The notes: a model not told the origin generated them from the sequence alone. DNA of 64,000 nt from Nocardia sp. NBC_00565 (GCF_036345915.1 NZ_CP107785.1:7874001-7938000); one strand, 5' to 3'; positions 1-11,082 are shown, counted from the stretch's first letter. Made by a program: numbers and translations.

Positions 1-54
1 TGGGTCCTGGTAGAAGTCGCCGGTCAACTCGACAATCTCGGGCGCGGCCGTCAT
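1..54 (-). CDS. N-terminus of probable cytochrome P450 (partial)
   Basis: Eighteen codons run from an ATG at 54 off the left edge and read MTAAPEIVELTGDFYQDP. An N-terminal string of this kind, an acidic stretch then an F-Y-x-D-P turn, is typical of actinobacterial cytochromes P450, where the next residues are usually xPxYxxLRxxGPV. Nothing downstream of Pro18 is in the window, so heme-binding and oxygen-binding motifs cannot be checked. The gene is divergent from lon, and the space between them holds two short inverted repeats that could be its operators. The P450 call is an inference from 18 residues only. Confidence 0.4.
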   Translation of the reverse strand, partial: MTAAPEIVELTGDFYQDP

Positions 55-111
55 GCGTCACCGGCCATTGATGCGGTGTCGGCAGCGGCCCAGCGTGAAT
101 CCATGCAGTTC

Positions 112-125
112 ACTTGCTCACAAGT
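112..125. promoter_or_regulatory. Inverted repeat ACTTG-CTCA-CAAGT
   Basis: A perfect 5-bp inverted repeat with a 4-bp spacer lies 58-71 bp upstream of the P450-like start, where a promoter for the minus-strand gene would be. The size and spacing fit a dimeric HTH repressor of MarR/TetR/HxlR type. The regulator is not identifiable from this window. Confidence 0.35.
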
Positions 126-128
126 CCT

Positions 129-140
129 TTCGACGTCGAA
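129..140. promoter_or_regulatory. 12-bp perfect palindrome TTCGACGTCGAA
   Basis: This is a self-complementary dodecamer a few bases from the neighbouring inverted repeat. Two symmetric sites side by side in a divergent promoter region suggest operator function, but a chance palindrome in GC-rich DNA is possible. Confidence 0.3.
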
Positions 141-500
141 CGGTTTGACTGACGTGCGATGCAGTCACGAGCAGCGGCAGTTGCGGCGGCCCGGTGACCG
201 GCCGTGATGCTGCCGGGATGGGACAGCGGACGCGCGCGCAACCCGATGAGCAATCGACCGCGTCTGTATCGGTGGAAAGTCGAGCAGTGTCGATCGTTGG
301 GTGAACCAGGAAATATCCGGTGCCGGACTTGCCGACGGCAGGATGTCCGCGCGCGCGGAATTTCCGTGCGATTGTCGCAGAGGTCCATTGTTCGGTCCCG
401 CAGGTTCAGGCGGATGTCGCCGCAACCTTGGGAAAATTCGGCTGCTCTTCGCCGTGAGCGAACGGTAGGGGCGGGGCGGAACAAACCCGATCACTCCGGG

Positions 501-521
501 GTTGACTGGGCATCGCTCAAC
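501..521. promoter_or_regulatory. HAIR-like operator of lon (HspR-type)
   Basis: The sequence is GTTGACT-N7-GCTCAAC, ending 19 bp before the lon GTG. The HspR-binding HAIR consensus is CTTGAGT-N7-ACTCAAG, so the arms match 5 of 7 on each side and the 7-bp spacer is exact. HspR control of lon is known in Streptomyces. The ribosome-binding GGAAGG lies between this site and the start codon, so a bound repressor would sit on the promoter or transcript start. HspR itself is not in this window. Confidence 0.45.
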
Positions 522-540
522 TTTTGGAAGGGTCGAACAC

Positions 541-2979
<2,439 letters not shown>

Positions 2980-3202
2980 TAGCTCCCCGAACGGTGTGCC
3001 CCCATGATCGCGAAGTCCCGGTCATCGCCGAACGGTCGGCGGTCAGGCGGTCGGGCGGTCAGGCGGGGACGGCGCAGCAGCCAGGCCAGGAACGATCGCC
3101 TGGACGGGCGCGGATACGACTCCGCCGTCGCATTGCCCGCCGCCAACTGATGGTCGGAGCGAATTTCCGCTGCTTGTCGTAGGCGTGCGGTAAGACCTAT
3201 AC

Positions 3203-4273
3203 ATGCCCAGGTGGCTGTTGCACGTCGATCTCGACCAGTTCCAGGCGGCGGTGGAGTTCCGCCGCCATCCGGAGCTGCGCGGCCTGCCGGTCATCGTCGG
3301 GGGCAATGGCGATCCCGATGAACCGCGCAAGGTGGTGACCTGCGCGTCGTATCCGGCCAGGGCGTTCGGGGTGCGCGCCGGAATGGCGTTGCGCTCGGCC
3401 AAGCGCAAATGTCCCGATGGCATCTTCCTGCCGCTGGATATGGCCTCCTATGAGGAGGCATCGGAGGAGGTCATGGCATTGCTGCGCACCTTCCCCGGCC
3501 GCGTCGAGGTGTGGGGCTGGGATGAGGCGTTCCTGGCCGCCGATACCGACGATCCGGAGCAGTTGGCGCGCGAAATCCGCAGCGCCATCGCCGAATTGGA
3601 TCTGAGCTGCGCCATCGGCATCGGCGACAACAAGCTCACGGCCAAGCTGGCGACCGGCTTCGCCAAGTCCGCGGGCAAGTCCTCGGCCGCACCCGCAGAC
3701 ACCGACGGCGCGGCCGCGGGCATGTTCCGGCTGACCGCCGCGAACTGGGTCGAAGTGATGGCGCACCGGCCGACGAATGCGTTGTGGGGCATCGGAAATC
3801 GGATCGCGGCCCGGATGGCCGAACTCGGCATCGAAACCGTCGCCGACCTCATGGCCGCCGACCGGCATCGCCTCGCCGCCGAATTCGGTCCGAATACCGG
3901 GCCGTATCTCTGGGTGCTCGGCCACGGCAAGGGCGATACCGACGTGACCACCGAGCCGCGAATTCCGGTGGGCCGCAGTAAATCCGAAACCTTCCCGCAC
4001 GACCTCACCGAGCGCGCGGAGATCCGTGCCCAGGTGGCGCGGCTGGCCACCGAGGTCGCCGAGGAGATGGTCGCAGCGGGTCGCGTCCCGTTGCGTGTCT
4101 CGGTGACGGTCCGCAGCAATACCTTCTTCACCCGCAGCAAGCAGGAGAAACTGCCCGAGCCGAGCACCGACATCCCGGCGATCGTCGAAACCGCCCTCCG
4201 GATCATCGACCGCTTCGAACTCGATCGCCCCGTTCGCTTGCTCGGCGTCCGCCTCGAACTCGTGCCGGAGTAG
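3203..4273 (+). CDS. dinB: Y-family DNA polymerase IV (DinB2-like)
   Basis: This 356-aa translesion DNA polymerase opens with the metal-binding motif LLHVDLDQFQAAVEF, followed by VVTCASYPARAFGVRAGM and a palm motif VWGWDEAFLAA in place of the usual SIDEAYLD. This variant is typical of the mycobacterial DinB2 / Rv3056 branch. The HhH region (ALWGIGNRIAARMAELGI) and little-finger domain follow. The protein ends at LELVPE with no extended C-terminal beta-clamp-binding peptide, again as in the DinB2 branch. The ribosome site before ATG 3203 is weak. No SOS box was recognised upstream. Confidence 0.92.
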   Translation: MPRWLLHVDLDQFQAAVEFRRHPELRGLPVIVGGNGDPDEPRKVVTCASYPARAFGVRAGMALRSAKRKCPDGIFLPLDMASYEEASEEVMALLRTFPGRVEVWGWDEAFLAADTDDPEQLAREIRSAIAELDLSCAIGIGDNKLTAKLATGFAKSAGKSSAAPADTDGAAAGMFRLTAANWVEVMAHRPTNALWGIGNRIAARMAELGIETVADLMAADRHRLAAEFGPNTGPYLWVLGHGKGDTDVTTEPRIPVGRSKSETFPHDLTERAEIRAQVARLATEVAEEMVAAGRVPLRVSVTVRSNTFFTRSKQEKLPEPSTDIPAIVETALRIIDRFELDRPVRLLGVRLELVPE

Positions 4274-4334
4274 CGGCGCGATTCGGCCACGGAAGATCCA
4301 CCCGGCATCGCCCCGCGCTCGTATGCTCGTCGGC

Positions 4335-5330
4335 ATGGAGTTCTGGGCGATGGTGGCACACGAATCGGATAGCGGGATCGTGCTCACGCGGCAGCAGGTC
4401 AGCGAGGACTTCCTCGGGCCGGGCGAGGTCACGATCAAAGTGCACTACTCGAGCGCGAATTTCAAGGACGGGCTGGCGATCACCGCGGGCGGTGGCGTCG
4501 TCCGCAAGTACCCGATCATTCCGGGCATCGACCTCACCGGTGAGGTCGTCTCGTCCGAGGACGACGACTTCACCCCCGGCGACCTGGTGGTGGCGCATGG
4601 CTACGACATCGGCGTCTCGCACCACGGCGGTTTCGCCGAATACGCCAGGGTGCCCGCCGACTGGGTGGTCAAGCTCGACGGCCTGGACACCCGCGATGCG
4701 GCCGCGCTCGGCACCGCCGGTTTCACCGCGGCCATGAGCGTGCAGGCCCTGCTCGACCACGAACTGACCCCCGAAACCGGGGCGGTGCTGGTCACCGGCG
4801 CGACCGGTGGCGTCGGCAGTGTGGCCATCGACATTCTGTCCGGGCTCGGCTTCGAGGTGATCGCTTCCACCGGCAAGACCGGCGCGGCCGATCTGCTCGC
4901 CGAACTCGGCGCCAACGAGGTGATCGGGCGACTTCCGGAAGATCCCGATGCCAAGATCCGTGCATTGTCGAAGGCCCAGTGGGCGGGTGCGGTGGACAGC
5001 GTCGGCGGCAAGTCGCTGGCCTACATCCTCAGTTCCATCGGATACGGCGGCGCGGTGGCGGTCAGCGGCCTCACCGGCGGCGCCGACCTGCCCACCACCG
5101 TGATGCCGTTCATCCTGCGCGGCGTGGCGCTGCTGGGCATCGACTCCGCCTACTTCCCCATCGCCAAGCGCCGCGCGCTGTGGGGCCGCCTCGCCAACGA
5201 ATTGCGGCCGCAACATCTCTCGACCATCGAGAACTACGCCCCGATCACCGAGGCCGAGAAGGTGCTGCACGCGATCCACAATGGGAACCACTCGGGGCGG
5301 ACGGTCTTCGGGGTCGCGGGCGAATTCTGA
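4335..5330 (+). CDS. MDR-family oxidoreductase, YhdH/AcuI type
   Basis: A 331-aa NADPH-dependent medium-chain reductase of the YhdH/YhfP/AcuI group, whose members reduce acryloyl-CoA or quinone-like electrophiles. The GroES-like half contains SSANFKDGLAITAGGGVV and PIIPGIDLTGEV. The Rossmann half has VLVTGATGGVGSVAIDIL with the AXXGXXG pattern. No structural zinc cysteines are present, as expected for this group. ATG 4335 (MEFWAMVAHES) gives the usual N-terminus; an in-frame ATG at 4323 adds four residues. The stop codon at 5328-5330 is in the same frame as the TetR fragment that follows. Confidence 0.88.
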   Translation: MEFWAMVAHESDSGIVLTRQQVSEDFLGPGEVTIKVHYSSANFKDGLAITAGGGVVRKYPIIPGIDLTGEVVSSEDDDFTPGDLVVAHGYDIGVSHHGGFAEYARVPADWVVKLDGLDTRDAAALGTAGFTAAMSVQALLDHELTPETGAVLVTGATGGVGSVAIDILSGLGFEVIASTGKTGAADLLAELGANEVIGRLPEDPDAKIRALSKAQWAGAVDSVGGKSLAYILSSIGYGGAVAVSGLTGGADLPTTVMPFILRGVALLGIDSAYFPIAKRRALWGRLANELRPQHLSTIENYAPITEAEKVLHAIHNGNHSGRTVFGVAGEF

Positions 5331-5357
5331 TCGTCGAGGGTCTACGGCGAGATCCGG

Positions 5358-5834
5358 GTGCCCGAGATCGCCGATGCGGCGCAATGGCGTACGGCCACCG
5401 CGGAATGCGCCGCCGGCTTGCGCGCCATGATCCTGCGGCACCCGTGGATGGCCTCGACGCTCGGTCAGGTCGGGCTGTCCTACCTGGGCCCCAATGTCAT
5501 GCGAATGACCGATCGGATGGTCGGCCTGTTCATTACCGGCGGATTCACGGCGGAGGAGGCCGGGGACGCCATCGGCGTGCTGGTCGGCTATGTCGTGGGC
5601 GTCGGCATCAGCGAGGCGGCCTGGTTGACCATGCTGACCCGCACCGGCCAGACCGAACGGGAGCTGATGGACGGCCTGCGCCCGGCCGCCGAACAGGCCG
5701 CCCAGGAGTTCCCGCATCTGAAATCCGATATCGCTACGGAGAACTGGGACCAGGACCCGAGCAAGGCGCGCGACCGGAAATTCGCCTACGGCCTCGATCG
5801 GGTCCTGGACGGTCTGAACCTGCGCCGCAACTGA
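5358..5834 (+). pseudogene. TetR-family C-terminal ligand domain without HTH
   Basis: The 158-aa product aligns in type with the all-helical C-terminal domain of TetR regulators (HPWMASTLGQVGLSYLGPNVM, then GGFTAEEAGDAIGVLVGYV). The N-terminal helix-turn-helix of about 50-60 residues is absent. The frame extends upstream as VYGEIRVPE, itself TetR-like inter-domain sequence, until it meets the stop codon of the oxidoreductase in the same frame. The DNA-binding half therefore appears to have been deleted, leaving the core domain directly behind another gene. GTG 5358 is a possible start but no strong ribosome site precedes it. It is either a decayed regulator or a ligand-binding domain still co-expressed with the reductase. 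Confidence 0.65.
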
Positions 5835-5836
5835 CG

Positions 5837-7717
5837 TCAGGCCGCGACGGTCACCGGTTCCTCCGCGAACTGCGTGCGGTACAGCTCCGCGTAGCGTCCG
5901 TCGGCGGCCAGCAGCTGAGTGTGCGTGCCGCGCTCCACGATTCGGCCGTCCTCGAGCACCAGGATCTGATCGGCGGCGCGAATGGTGGACAGGCGGTGCG
6001 CGATCACCAGTGCGGTACGCCCGTCCAATGCCTCCGAAAGCGCCTCTTGGACAGCGGCTTCCGAGGTCGAGTCCAGCGAGGCGGTCGCCTCGTCGAGGAT
6101 CACCACGCGGGGTTGCTTCAGCAGCAGCCTGGCGATGGTCAACCGCTGGCGTTCACCGCCGGAGAGGCGGTAGCCGCGTTCGCCGACGACGGTATCCAGA
6201 CCGTCCTGCAGCGAGGTCACCAGATCGCCCAACCGGGCTCGCTGCAACGCATCCCACAGCTGCGCCTCGGTCGCCTCCGGCCGGGCCAGCAGCAGGTTGG
6301 CGCGGATGGTGTCGTGGAACAGGTGCCCGTCCTGGGTGACCAGGCCGACGGTATCGCGGATCGAGGTCGTGCTCAGCTCGCGCACATCGGTTCCGTTCAA
6401 CCGCACCGCGCCGCCGTCGACATCGTAGAGCCGGGAAACGAGTTGGGCGACAGTGGATTTACCGGCACCCGAGGAGCCGACCAGCGCGACGAGCTGTCCG
6501 GGTTCGGCCCGCAGCGACACATTGTGCAGCACCTCCACTCCGCCGCGGGTGTCCAGTGTCGCGACATCTTCGAGCGAGGCCAGCGACACCTTGTCGGCCG
6601 ACGGGTAGCCGAACGTGACGTCGTCCAGCTCCACCGCGACCGGACCCTCGGGCACCGCGACGGCATCGGGCGCATCCTCGATGAGCGGGTGCAGATCGAG
6701 CACCTCGTAGACCCGCTCGAAGCTCACCAGCGCGGACATGATCTCCATCCGGGCGCTGGCCAGCGCGGTGAGCGGCGTGTAGAGCCTGGTCAGCAGCAGC
6801 GAAAGGGACACCACCGCACCGGCATCCAGCTGTCCGCGCAGCGCATACCAGCCGCCGAGCCCGTAGACCAGCGCCAGCGCCAGCGCCGAAACCAGAGTCA
6901 GCGAGGTGACGAAGACGGTCTGCAGCATCGCGGTGCGCACTCCGATATCGCGCACCCGCCGCGCCCGCAACGCGAACTCGTCGGACTCCTGCTGTGGCCG
7001 CCCGAACAGCTTCACCAGCGTCGCGCCGGGAGCGGAGAACCGCTCGGTCATCTGCGTGCTCATGGCGGCGTTGAGTCCCGCCGCTTCGCGCTGCATCCCG
7101 GCGAGGCGATTGCCCATCCGTCGCGCCGGAAGGACGAACACCGGCAGCAGCACCAGCGCGAGCAGGGTGATCTGCCAGGAGATGCGGACCATCACGGCGA
7201 GGGTGAGCGCGAGGGTCACCAGATTGGTGACCACACCGGAGAGCGTGTCGCTGAACGCGCGCTGCGCACCGATCACATCGCTGTTCAATCGGCTGACCAG
7301 CGCACCGGTGCGGGTCCGGGTGAAGAACGCGACCGGCATCTTCTGCACGTGATCGAAGACGGCGGTGCGCAGATCCAGAATCAGTCCCTCACCGATCCGC
7401 GAGGACAGCCAGCGAATGATCACCCCGAGCGCGGCGTCGACCACCGCGATCCCGCCGATCACGAACGCGAGAGTCACCACGACCCGGGGCGCGGCCCCGC
7501 CGACGATATCGTTGACAACCCGTCCCGCCAGCACCGGCGTCGCTACCGCCAACAGTGCGGATATCACGCTGAACAGCAAGAACGCGCCGATCCGGCGGCG
7601 GTGCGGCCCGGCGAACCGCAGGATGCGCTGCGCCGTCGCGAGCCGGAACGGCCGCTGTTCCTGCGGCGCGTTCGCCCGCCGATACATCTGGCTCCAGGCC
7701 ACCGATTCGATACTCAC
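5837..7717 (-). CDS. ABC exporter, fused permease-ATPase
   Basis: A 626-aa half-transporter of the type IV (MsbA-like) exporter fold that would act as a dimer in the cytoplasmic membrane. About six membrane segments lie in residues 35-330, beginning IGAFLLFSVISALLAVATPVLAG. The nucleotide-binding domain has Walker A VGSSGAGKST near 413, signature LSGGERQRLTIARLLL near 516, Walker B VVILDEATASLD and the H-loop VIAHRLSTI. The GTG start has GGAAG about 8 bp upstream. The gene converges on the TetR fragment with two bases between stop codons. The substrate cannot be read from sequence; the fragment of a TetR regulator next to it would fit a drug exporter, which is inference. Confidence 0.93.
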   Translation of the reverse strand: MSIESVAWSQMYRRANAPQEQRPFRLATAQRILRFAGPHRRRIGAFLLFSVISALLAVATPVLAGRVVNDIVGGAAPRVVVTLAFVIGGIAVVDAALGVIIRWLSSRIGEGLILDLRTAVFDHVQKMPVAFFTRTRTGALVSRLNSDVIGAQRAFSDTLSGVVTNLVTLALTLAVMVRISWQITLLALVLLPVFVLPARRMGNRLAGMQREAAGLNAAMSTQMTERFSAPGATLVKLFGRPQQESDEFALRARRVRDIGVRTAMLQTVFVTSLTLVSALALALVYGLGGWYALRGQLDAGAVVSLSLLLTRLYTPLTALASARMEIMSALVSFERVYEVLDLHPLIEDAPDAVAVPEGPVAVELDDVTFGYPSADKVSLASLEDVATLDTRGGVEVLHNVSLRAEPGQLVALVGSSGAGKSTVAQLVSRLYDVDGGAVRLNGTDVRELSTTSIRDTVGLVTQDGHLFHDTIRANLLLARPEATEAQLWDALQRARLGDLVTSLQDGLDTVVGERGYRLSGGERQRLTIARLLLKQPRVVILDEATASLDSTSEAAVQEALSEALDGRTALVIAHRLSTIRAADQILVLEDGRIVERGTHTQLLAADGRYAELYRTQFAEEPVTVAA

Positions 7718-7993
7718 CTTGGGACTTCCTCTCGCTCCCCACCCATCGAACTCCTGGCCACCGACACTAAGACCTCAACAAAGGTTGAGTGCAAGCTGTT
7801 TCCGCCCGAATTCCGCGCACAGCGAAACCGCCGCACCCAGTCGCAGGATCGGCCGGGGTGCACGGCCATATCTCTCGATGCGCCGCCTCGGTGGTGGACA
7901 GCGCTGCGCGCCCTGTTTTCCACGGTCCGGGCGGATCTGCGCCACCAGGGCTCGATGGTCGGCGCTGTACCAGTCGTGGGCACACGCCACTGG

Positions 7994-8100
7994 GTGCGGA
8001 TCCGAAGAGAGGGTGCGGATCCGGTAAGGACATCCGGATCCGGACAAGGGTACGGATCTAGACGAGAGTTCGGATCCGGACAAGGAGTGCGGATGTCGCG
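7994..8100 (+). repeat. Six iterated CGGATCCG-type boxes upstream of FAD oxidase
   Basis: Six copies of a CGGATC core start at 7997, 8016, 8035, 8053, 8071 and 8090, that is every 18-19 bp. Four copies are the full palindrome CGGATCCG; the fourth is CGGATCTA and the sixth CGGATGTC. The spacers are purine-rich (GGACAAGG, AAGAGAGG). The array ends 37 bp before the GTG of the 945-aa oxidoreductase. Near-regular spacing of a palindromic core suggests cooperative regulator binding or a degenerate minisatellite. The remaining part of the 7718-8136 gap holds nothing else I can identify. Confidence 0.75.
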
Positions 8101-8136
8101 CGGGCGGCCGGGGGCGTGCGTGCCTAGGCTGGCGGG

Positions 8137-10974
8137 GTGAGCGAGGACCGAATGTCCGATGCGTTGCGTCGCAGGATCGCGGGTGCGGTCGACGCGTCCC
8201 CGCGCAGGCGGGCGGAGTACTCCTCCGATGCTTCGAACTATCGGGTGCTCCCGGCCGCGGTCGTCTTTCCGAGCGGTGACGAGGATGTGGCGCGCACGCT
8301 CGAATTCGCCGGGGAGAACGGGCTGTCGGTTACGGCGCGCGGTGCGGGAACCTCGGTGGCGGGCAATGCCATCGGAACCGGAATCGTGGTGGACTTCAGC
8401 CGATATATGAACGTCATCCGCGGGCTGGACCCAGATCGTCGGGTAGCGCGAGTCCAACCCGGTGTCGTGTTGTCGCAGCTGCAGCGCCGGGCCGGCGCGC
8501 ACGGGCTGCGGTTCGGGCCCGATCCGTCGACGCAGAATCGGTGCACGCTCGGCGGGATGATCGGCAACAATGCCTGCGGACCGCATGCGGTGGCGTGCGG
8601 CCGCACCTCGGACAACGTGCGGGAACTGCGCATTCTCGACGGGACCGGCACCGAGCGGACGCTCGCGGCGGATCCGTCGGTGCTGCCCGGACTACCCGAA
8701 TTCACCAGGGCGAGTCTCGCGGTGATCCGCACCGAACTCGGCCGATTCGACCGGCAGGCCTCCGGTTACGGGCTCGAACATCTACTGCCGGAACATGGTT
8801 CGGCGATCGCGAAATCGTTCGTCGGCACCGAGGGCACCTGCGGACTGCTACTCGAGGCCGAGGTGGATCTGGTCGCGCTGCCACCGGCCACCGTGCTCAC
8901 CGTGCTCGGCTATCCCGATATGGCAACGGCCGCCGACGATATCGCGGCGGTGATGGCGTGCGATCCGATCGCGGTGGAAGGTATCGACGCACGACTGGTC
9001 GACATCGTCCGGGTGCACCGCGGCGCCACCAGCGGGGTGCCGGAACTGCCGCGCGGCAGTGGCTGGTTGTTCGTCGAGTCCGCCGGTGACACCGCGGCCG
9101 AGGCATACGCCGTCGCCGAAAAGCTGTGTCGCACGGTGGGTGCGCTGGACTCCCGGATCGTCACCGATCCCGGTGCCGCCGCGGCACTGTGGCGAATCCG
9201 AGCGGAGGGAGCGGGCCTGGCCGGGCGCACGCCGCAGGGGCATCCGGCCTGGCCCGGCTGGGAGGACGCGGCCGTGCCGCCGGCACATCTCGGTGCCTAT
9301 CTTCGCGATTTCGCGGCGCTGACCAAGGACCACGGCGTGGACGGTCTGCTCTACGGCCATATCGGCGACGGCTGTATCCACGTCCGCCTCGATCTGCCGA
9401 TCGCCGATGCGCCGCAACGCTTCCGGGCCTTCCTGCACGACGCGGCCGAGCTGGTGGTCCGCTACGGCGGCTCACTCTCCGGTGAGCACGGTGACGGCCG
9501 GGCCCGCTCGGAGTTGTTGTCGGTCATGTACTCCCAGGACGCACTCGACGTATTCGCCGGGTACAAGGCACTTTTCGATCCGAACGATAGGTTGAACCCG
9601 GGCGTGCTGGTGGCCCCGCGCCCGATCGATACCGATCTGCGGCTGGTCGGTGTGCGTCCGATCGAGGCTGCGGGTGGTTTCGCATTTCCGCACGACAACG
9701 GTGATCTCGCCACGGCCGTGCACCGCTGCGTCGGTGTCGGCAAATGCCGCGCCGACACCCGCGCGACCGGCGGTTTCATGTGCCCGTCGTATCTGGCCAC
9801 CGCCGACGAGAAGGACAGCACCCGCGGTCGGGCGCGCGTACTCCAGGAGGTGGTGCGCGGCGCGCTGCCCTGGTCGTCCGAGGCCGTCGCCGAATCGCTC
9901 GATCTGTGCCTGTCCTGCAAGGCGTGTCGCTCCGACTGCCCGGCCGGGGTCGACGTGGCGACCTATAAGTCCGAGGCGCTCTACCGCCGCTACCGACACC
10001 GACCGCGCCCGATCGATCACTATGCGCTGGGCTGGCTGCCGCGTTGGCTCGGTGCGGCGGGTCGGGTTCCGCGCATTGCCAACGCGATCTCCGATATCGG
10101 CTGGTTGCGCCGAATCGGCCTGCGTGCCGGTGGGGTCGATCCACGTCGCGAGGTTCCGCGGCTGGCGGACCGTAGCTTCCGTCGGATCTGGCGGGACCGG
10201 CGGTTATCGGGCGCAGCGCAATCGACGGCCGGTGCGCGGTCGGACGGTGCGGCGCCGTCGGATTCGAATCGGTCTGCGGAAGTGATGCTGTGGATCGACA
10301 CCTTCACCGACGCGTTCGACCCCGAAATCGCCCTGGCCGCAGTGGAATTGATCGAATCGCTCGGCTATCGCGTGCGCATACCGCAGCGGCGAGTGTGCTG
10401 CGGACTCACCTGGATCAGCACCGGTCAGCTCGACGGCGCCCGAGCCCGACTGCGCGCGACATTGACCGCATTGGATGAGCATGTGCGCGGCGGCGGTATC
10501 GTCGTCGGCCTCGAACCGTCGTGCACGGCCGTGCTGCGCGCCGATCTGCCGGAACTACTCCCGGATGACCCGCGTGCGGCCGCTACCGCCGCGGCCGTGC
10601 GTACCCTCGCGGAGTTTCTCGCCGAACAGCCGAACTGGCGACCGCCACTGCGCACGGGACGGTCGGTGGTGGTCCAACCGCATTGCCATCACCATGCCGT
10701 ACTCGACTTCAATCAAGATCGCCAAATATTAGCCAGCATGAATGTAAATGTGACAGAGGTCACCGGATGCTGCGGCTTGGCGGGTAACTTCGGAATGCAA
10801 TCCGGCCATTACGACATTTCGGTCGCGGTGGCCGAGAATGGCTTGCTACCCGCACTGCGCAACGCCGACGAGGATTCGATCCTGCTCGCCGACGGCTTCT
10901 CATGCCGCACGCAGGCCGCGCAGTTGGGCGGCCATCGGGGGCTACACCTTGCGCAATTCCTGCTCGGTGAATGA
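8137..10974 (+). CDS. FAD-linked oxidase / Fe-S / CCG-domain fusion (D-2-hydroxyacid dehydrogenase type)
   Basis: A 945-aa fusion of a GlcD/Dld-like flavoprotein and a GlcF-like iron-sulfur protein. The N-terminal half has a FAD-binding type 4 domain (VTARGAGTSVAGNAIGTG, CTLGGMIGNNACGPHA) and a FAD-oxidase C domain (YGHIGDGCIHVRLD, GSLSGEHGDG). The middle has Fe-S cysteines in CVGVGKCRADT and CLSCKACRSDCPAG. The C-terminal third has two CCG motifs (RVCCGLTW, GCCGLAGNFG), as in heterodisulfide-reductase-type proteins. The family oxidises D-lactate, glycolate or related 2-hydroxyacids into the quinone pool. The start is GTG 8137; ATG 8152 is an alternative. It is preceded by the six-box array. 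Confidence 0.9.
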   Translation: MSEDRMSDALRRRIAGAVDASPRRRAEYSSDASNYRVLPAAVVFPSGDEDVARTLEFAGENGLSVTARGAGTSVAGNAIGTGIVVDFSRYMNVIRGLDPDRRVARVQPGVVLSQLQRRAGAHGLRFGPDPSTQNRCTLGGMIGNNACGPHAVACGRTSDNVRELRILDGTGTERTLAADPSVLPGLPEFTRASLAVIRTELGRFDRQASGYGLEHLLPEHGSAIAKSFVGTEGTCGLLLEAEVDLVALPPATVLTVLGYPDMATAADDIAAVMACDPIAVEGIDARLVDIVRVHRGATSGVPELPRGSGWLFVESAGDTAAEAYAVAEKLCRTVGALDSRIVTDPGAAAALWRIRAEGAGLAGRTPQGHPAWPGWEDAAVPPAHLGAYLRDFAALTKDHGVDGLLYGHIGDGCIHVRLDLPIADAPQRFRAFLHDAAELVVRYGGSLSGEHGDGRARSELLSVMYSQDALDVFAGYKALFDPNDRLNPGVLVAPRPIDTDLRLVGVRPIEAAGGFAFPHDNGDLATAVHRCVGVGKCRADTRATGGFMCPSYLATADEKDSTRGRARVLQEVVRGALPWSSEAVAESLDLCLSCKACRSDCPAGVDVATYKSEALYRRYRHRPRPIDHYALGWLPRWLGAAGRVPRIANAISDIGWLRRIGLRAGGVDPRREVPRLADRSFRRIWRDRRLSGAAQSTAGARSDGAAPSDSNRSAEVMLWIDTFTDAFDPEIALAAVELIESLGYRVRIPQRRVCCGLTWISTGQLDGARARLRATLTALDEHVRGGGIVVGLEPSCTAVLRADLPELLPDDPRAAATAAAVRTLAEFLAEQPNWRPPLRTGRSVVVQPHCHHHAVLDFNQDRQILASMNVNVTEVTGCCGLAGNFGMQSGHYDISVAVAENGLLPALRNADEDSILLADGFSCRTQAAQLGGHRGLHLAQFLLGE

Positions 10975-10977
10975 GGC

Positions 10978-11082
10978 TCAGCTGCCGAACGGCAGTGTGC
11001 CCGGCGGAATCTGGTAGCCCGAACTGCCCGCGGAAACCGCACCCCAGGCATTGAGTAACCAGTTGAGCGCATTGGTGATCAT
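10978..11082 (-). CDS. 34-aa hydrophobic peptide of unknown function
   Basis: The start is fixed by a strong GGAGG six bases before ATG 11082. The product begins MITNALNWLLNAWGAVSAG and ends GTLPFGS: an amphipathic or membrane-seeking N-terminal helix, then a Gly/Ser/Pro-rich tail. The longer open frame to 11208 would add an unrelated AT-rich segment, which is more likely the promoter. The stop is three bases beyond the convergent oxidoreductase stop. I do not recognise the family. Candidate roles are a membrane peptide, a toxin or a signalling peptide. Confidence 0.55.
   Translation of the reverse strand: MITNALNWLLNAWGAVSAGSSGYQIPPGTLPFGS

Larger units (their letters stand above)
55..500. 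other. Intergenic region between P450-like gene and lon
   Basis: This divergent spacer of about 450 bp contains two short palindromes near its left end, listed separately. Several overlapping frames are open, but none has a convincing start with a ribosome site or recognisable protein content. I see no RNA gene. Confidence 0.5.

Noticed and set aside
4979..8140. A 1053-aa open frame on the plus strand
   Set aside because: It runs antisense across the ABC exporter with its clear Walker and signature motifs; open antisense frames are expected in GC-rich DNA.
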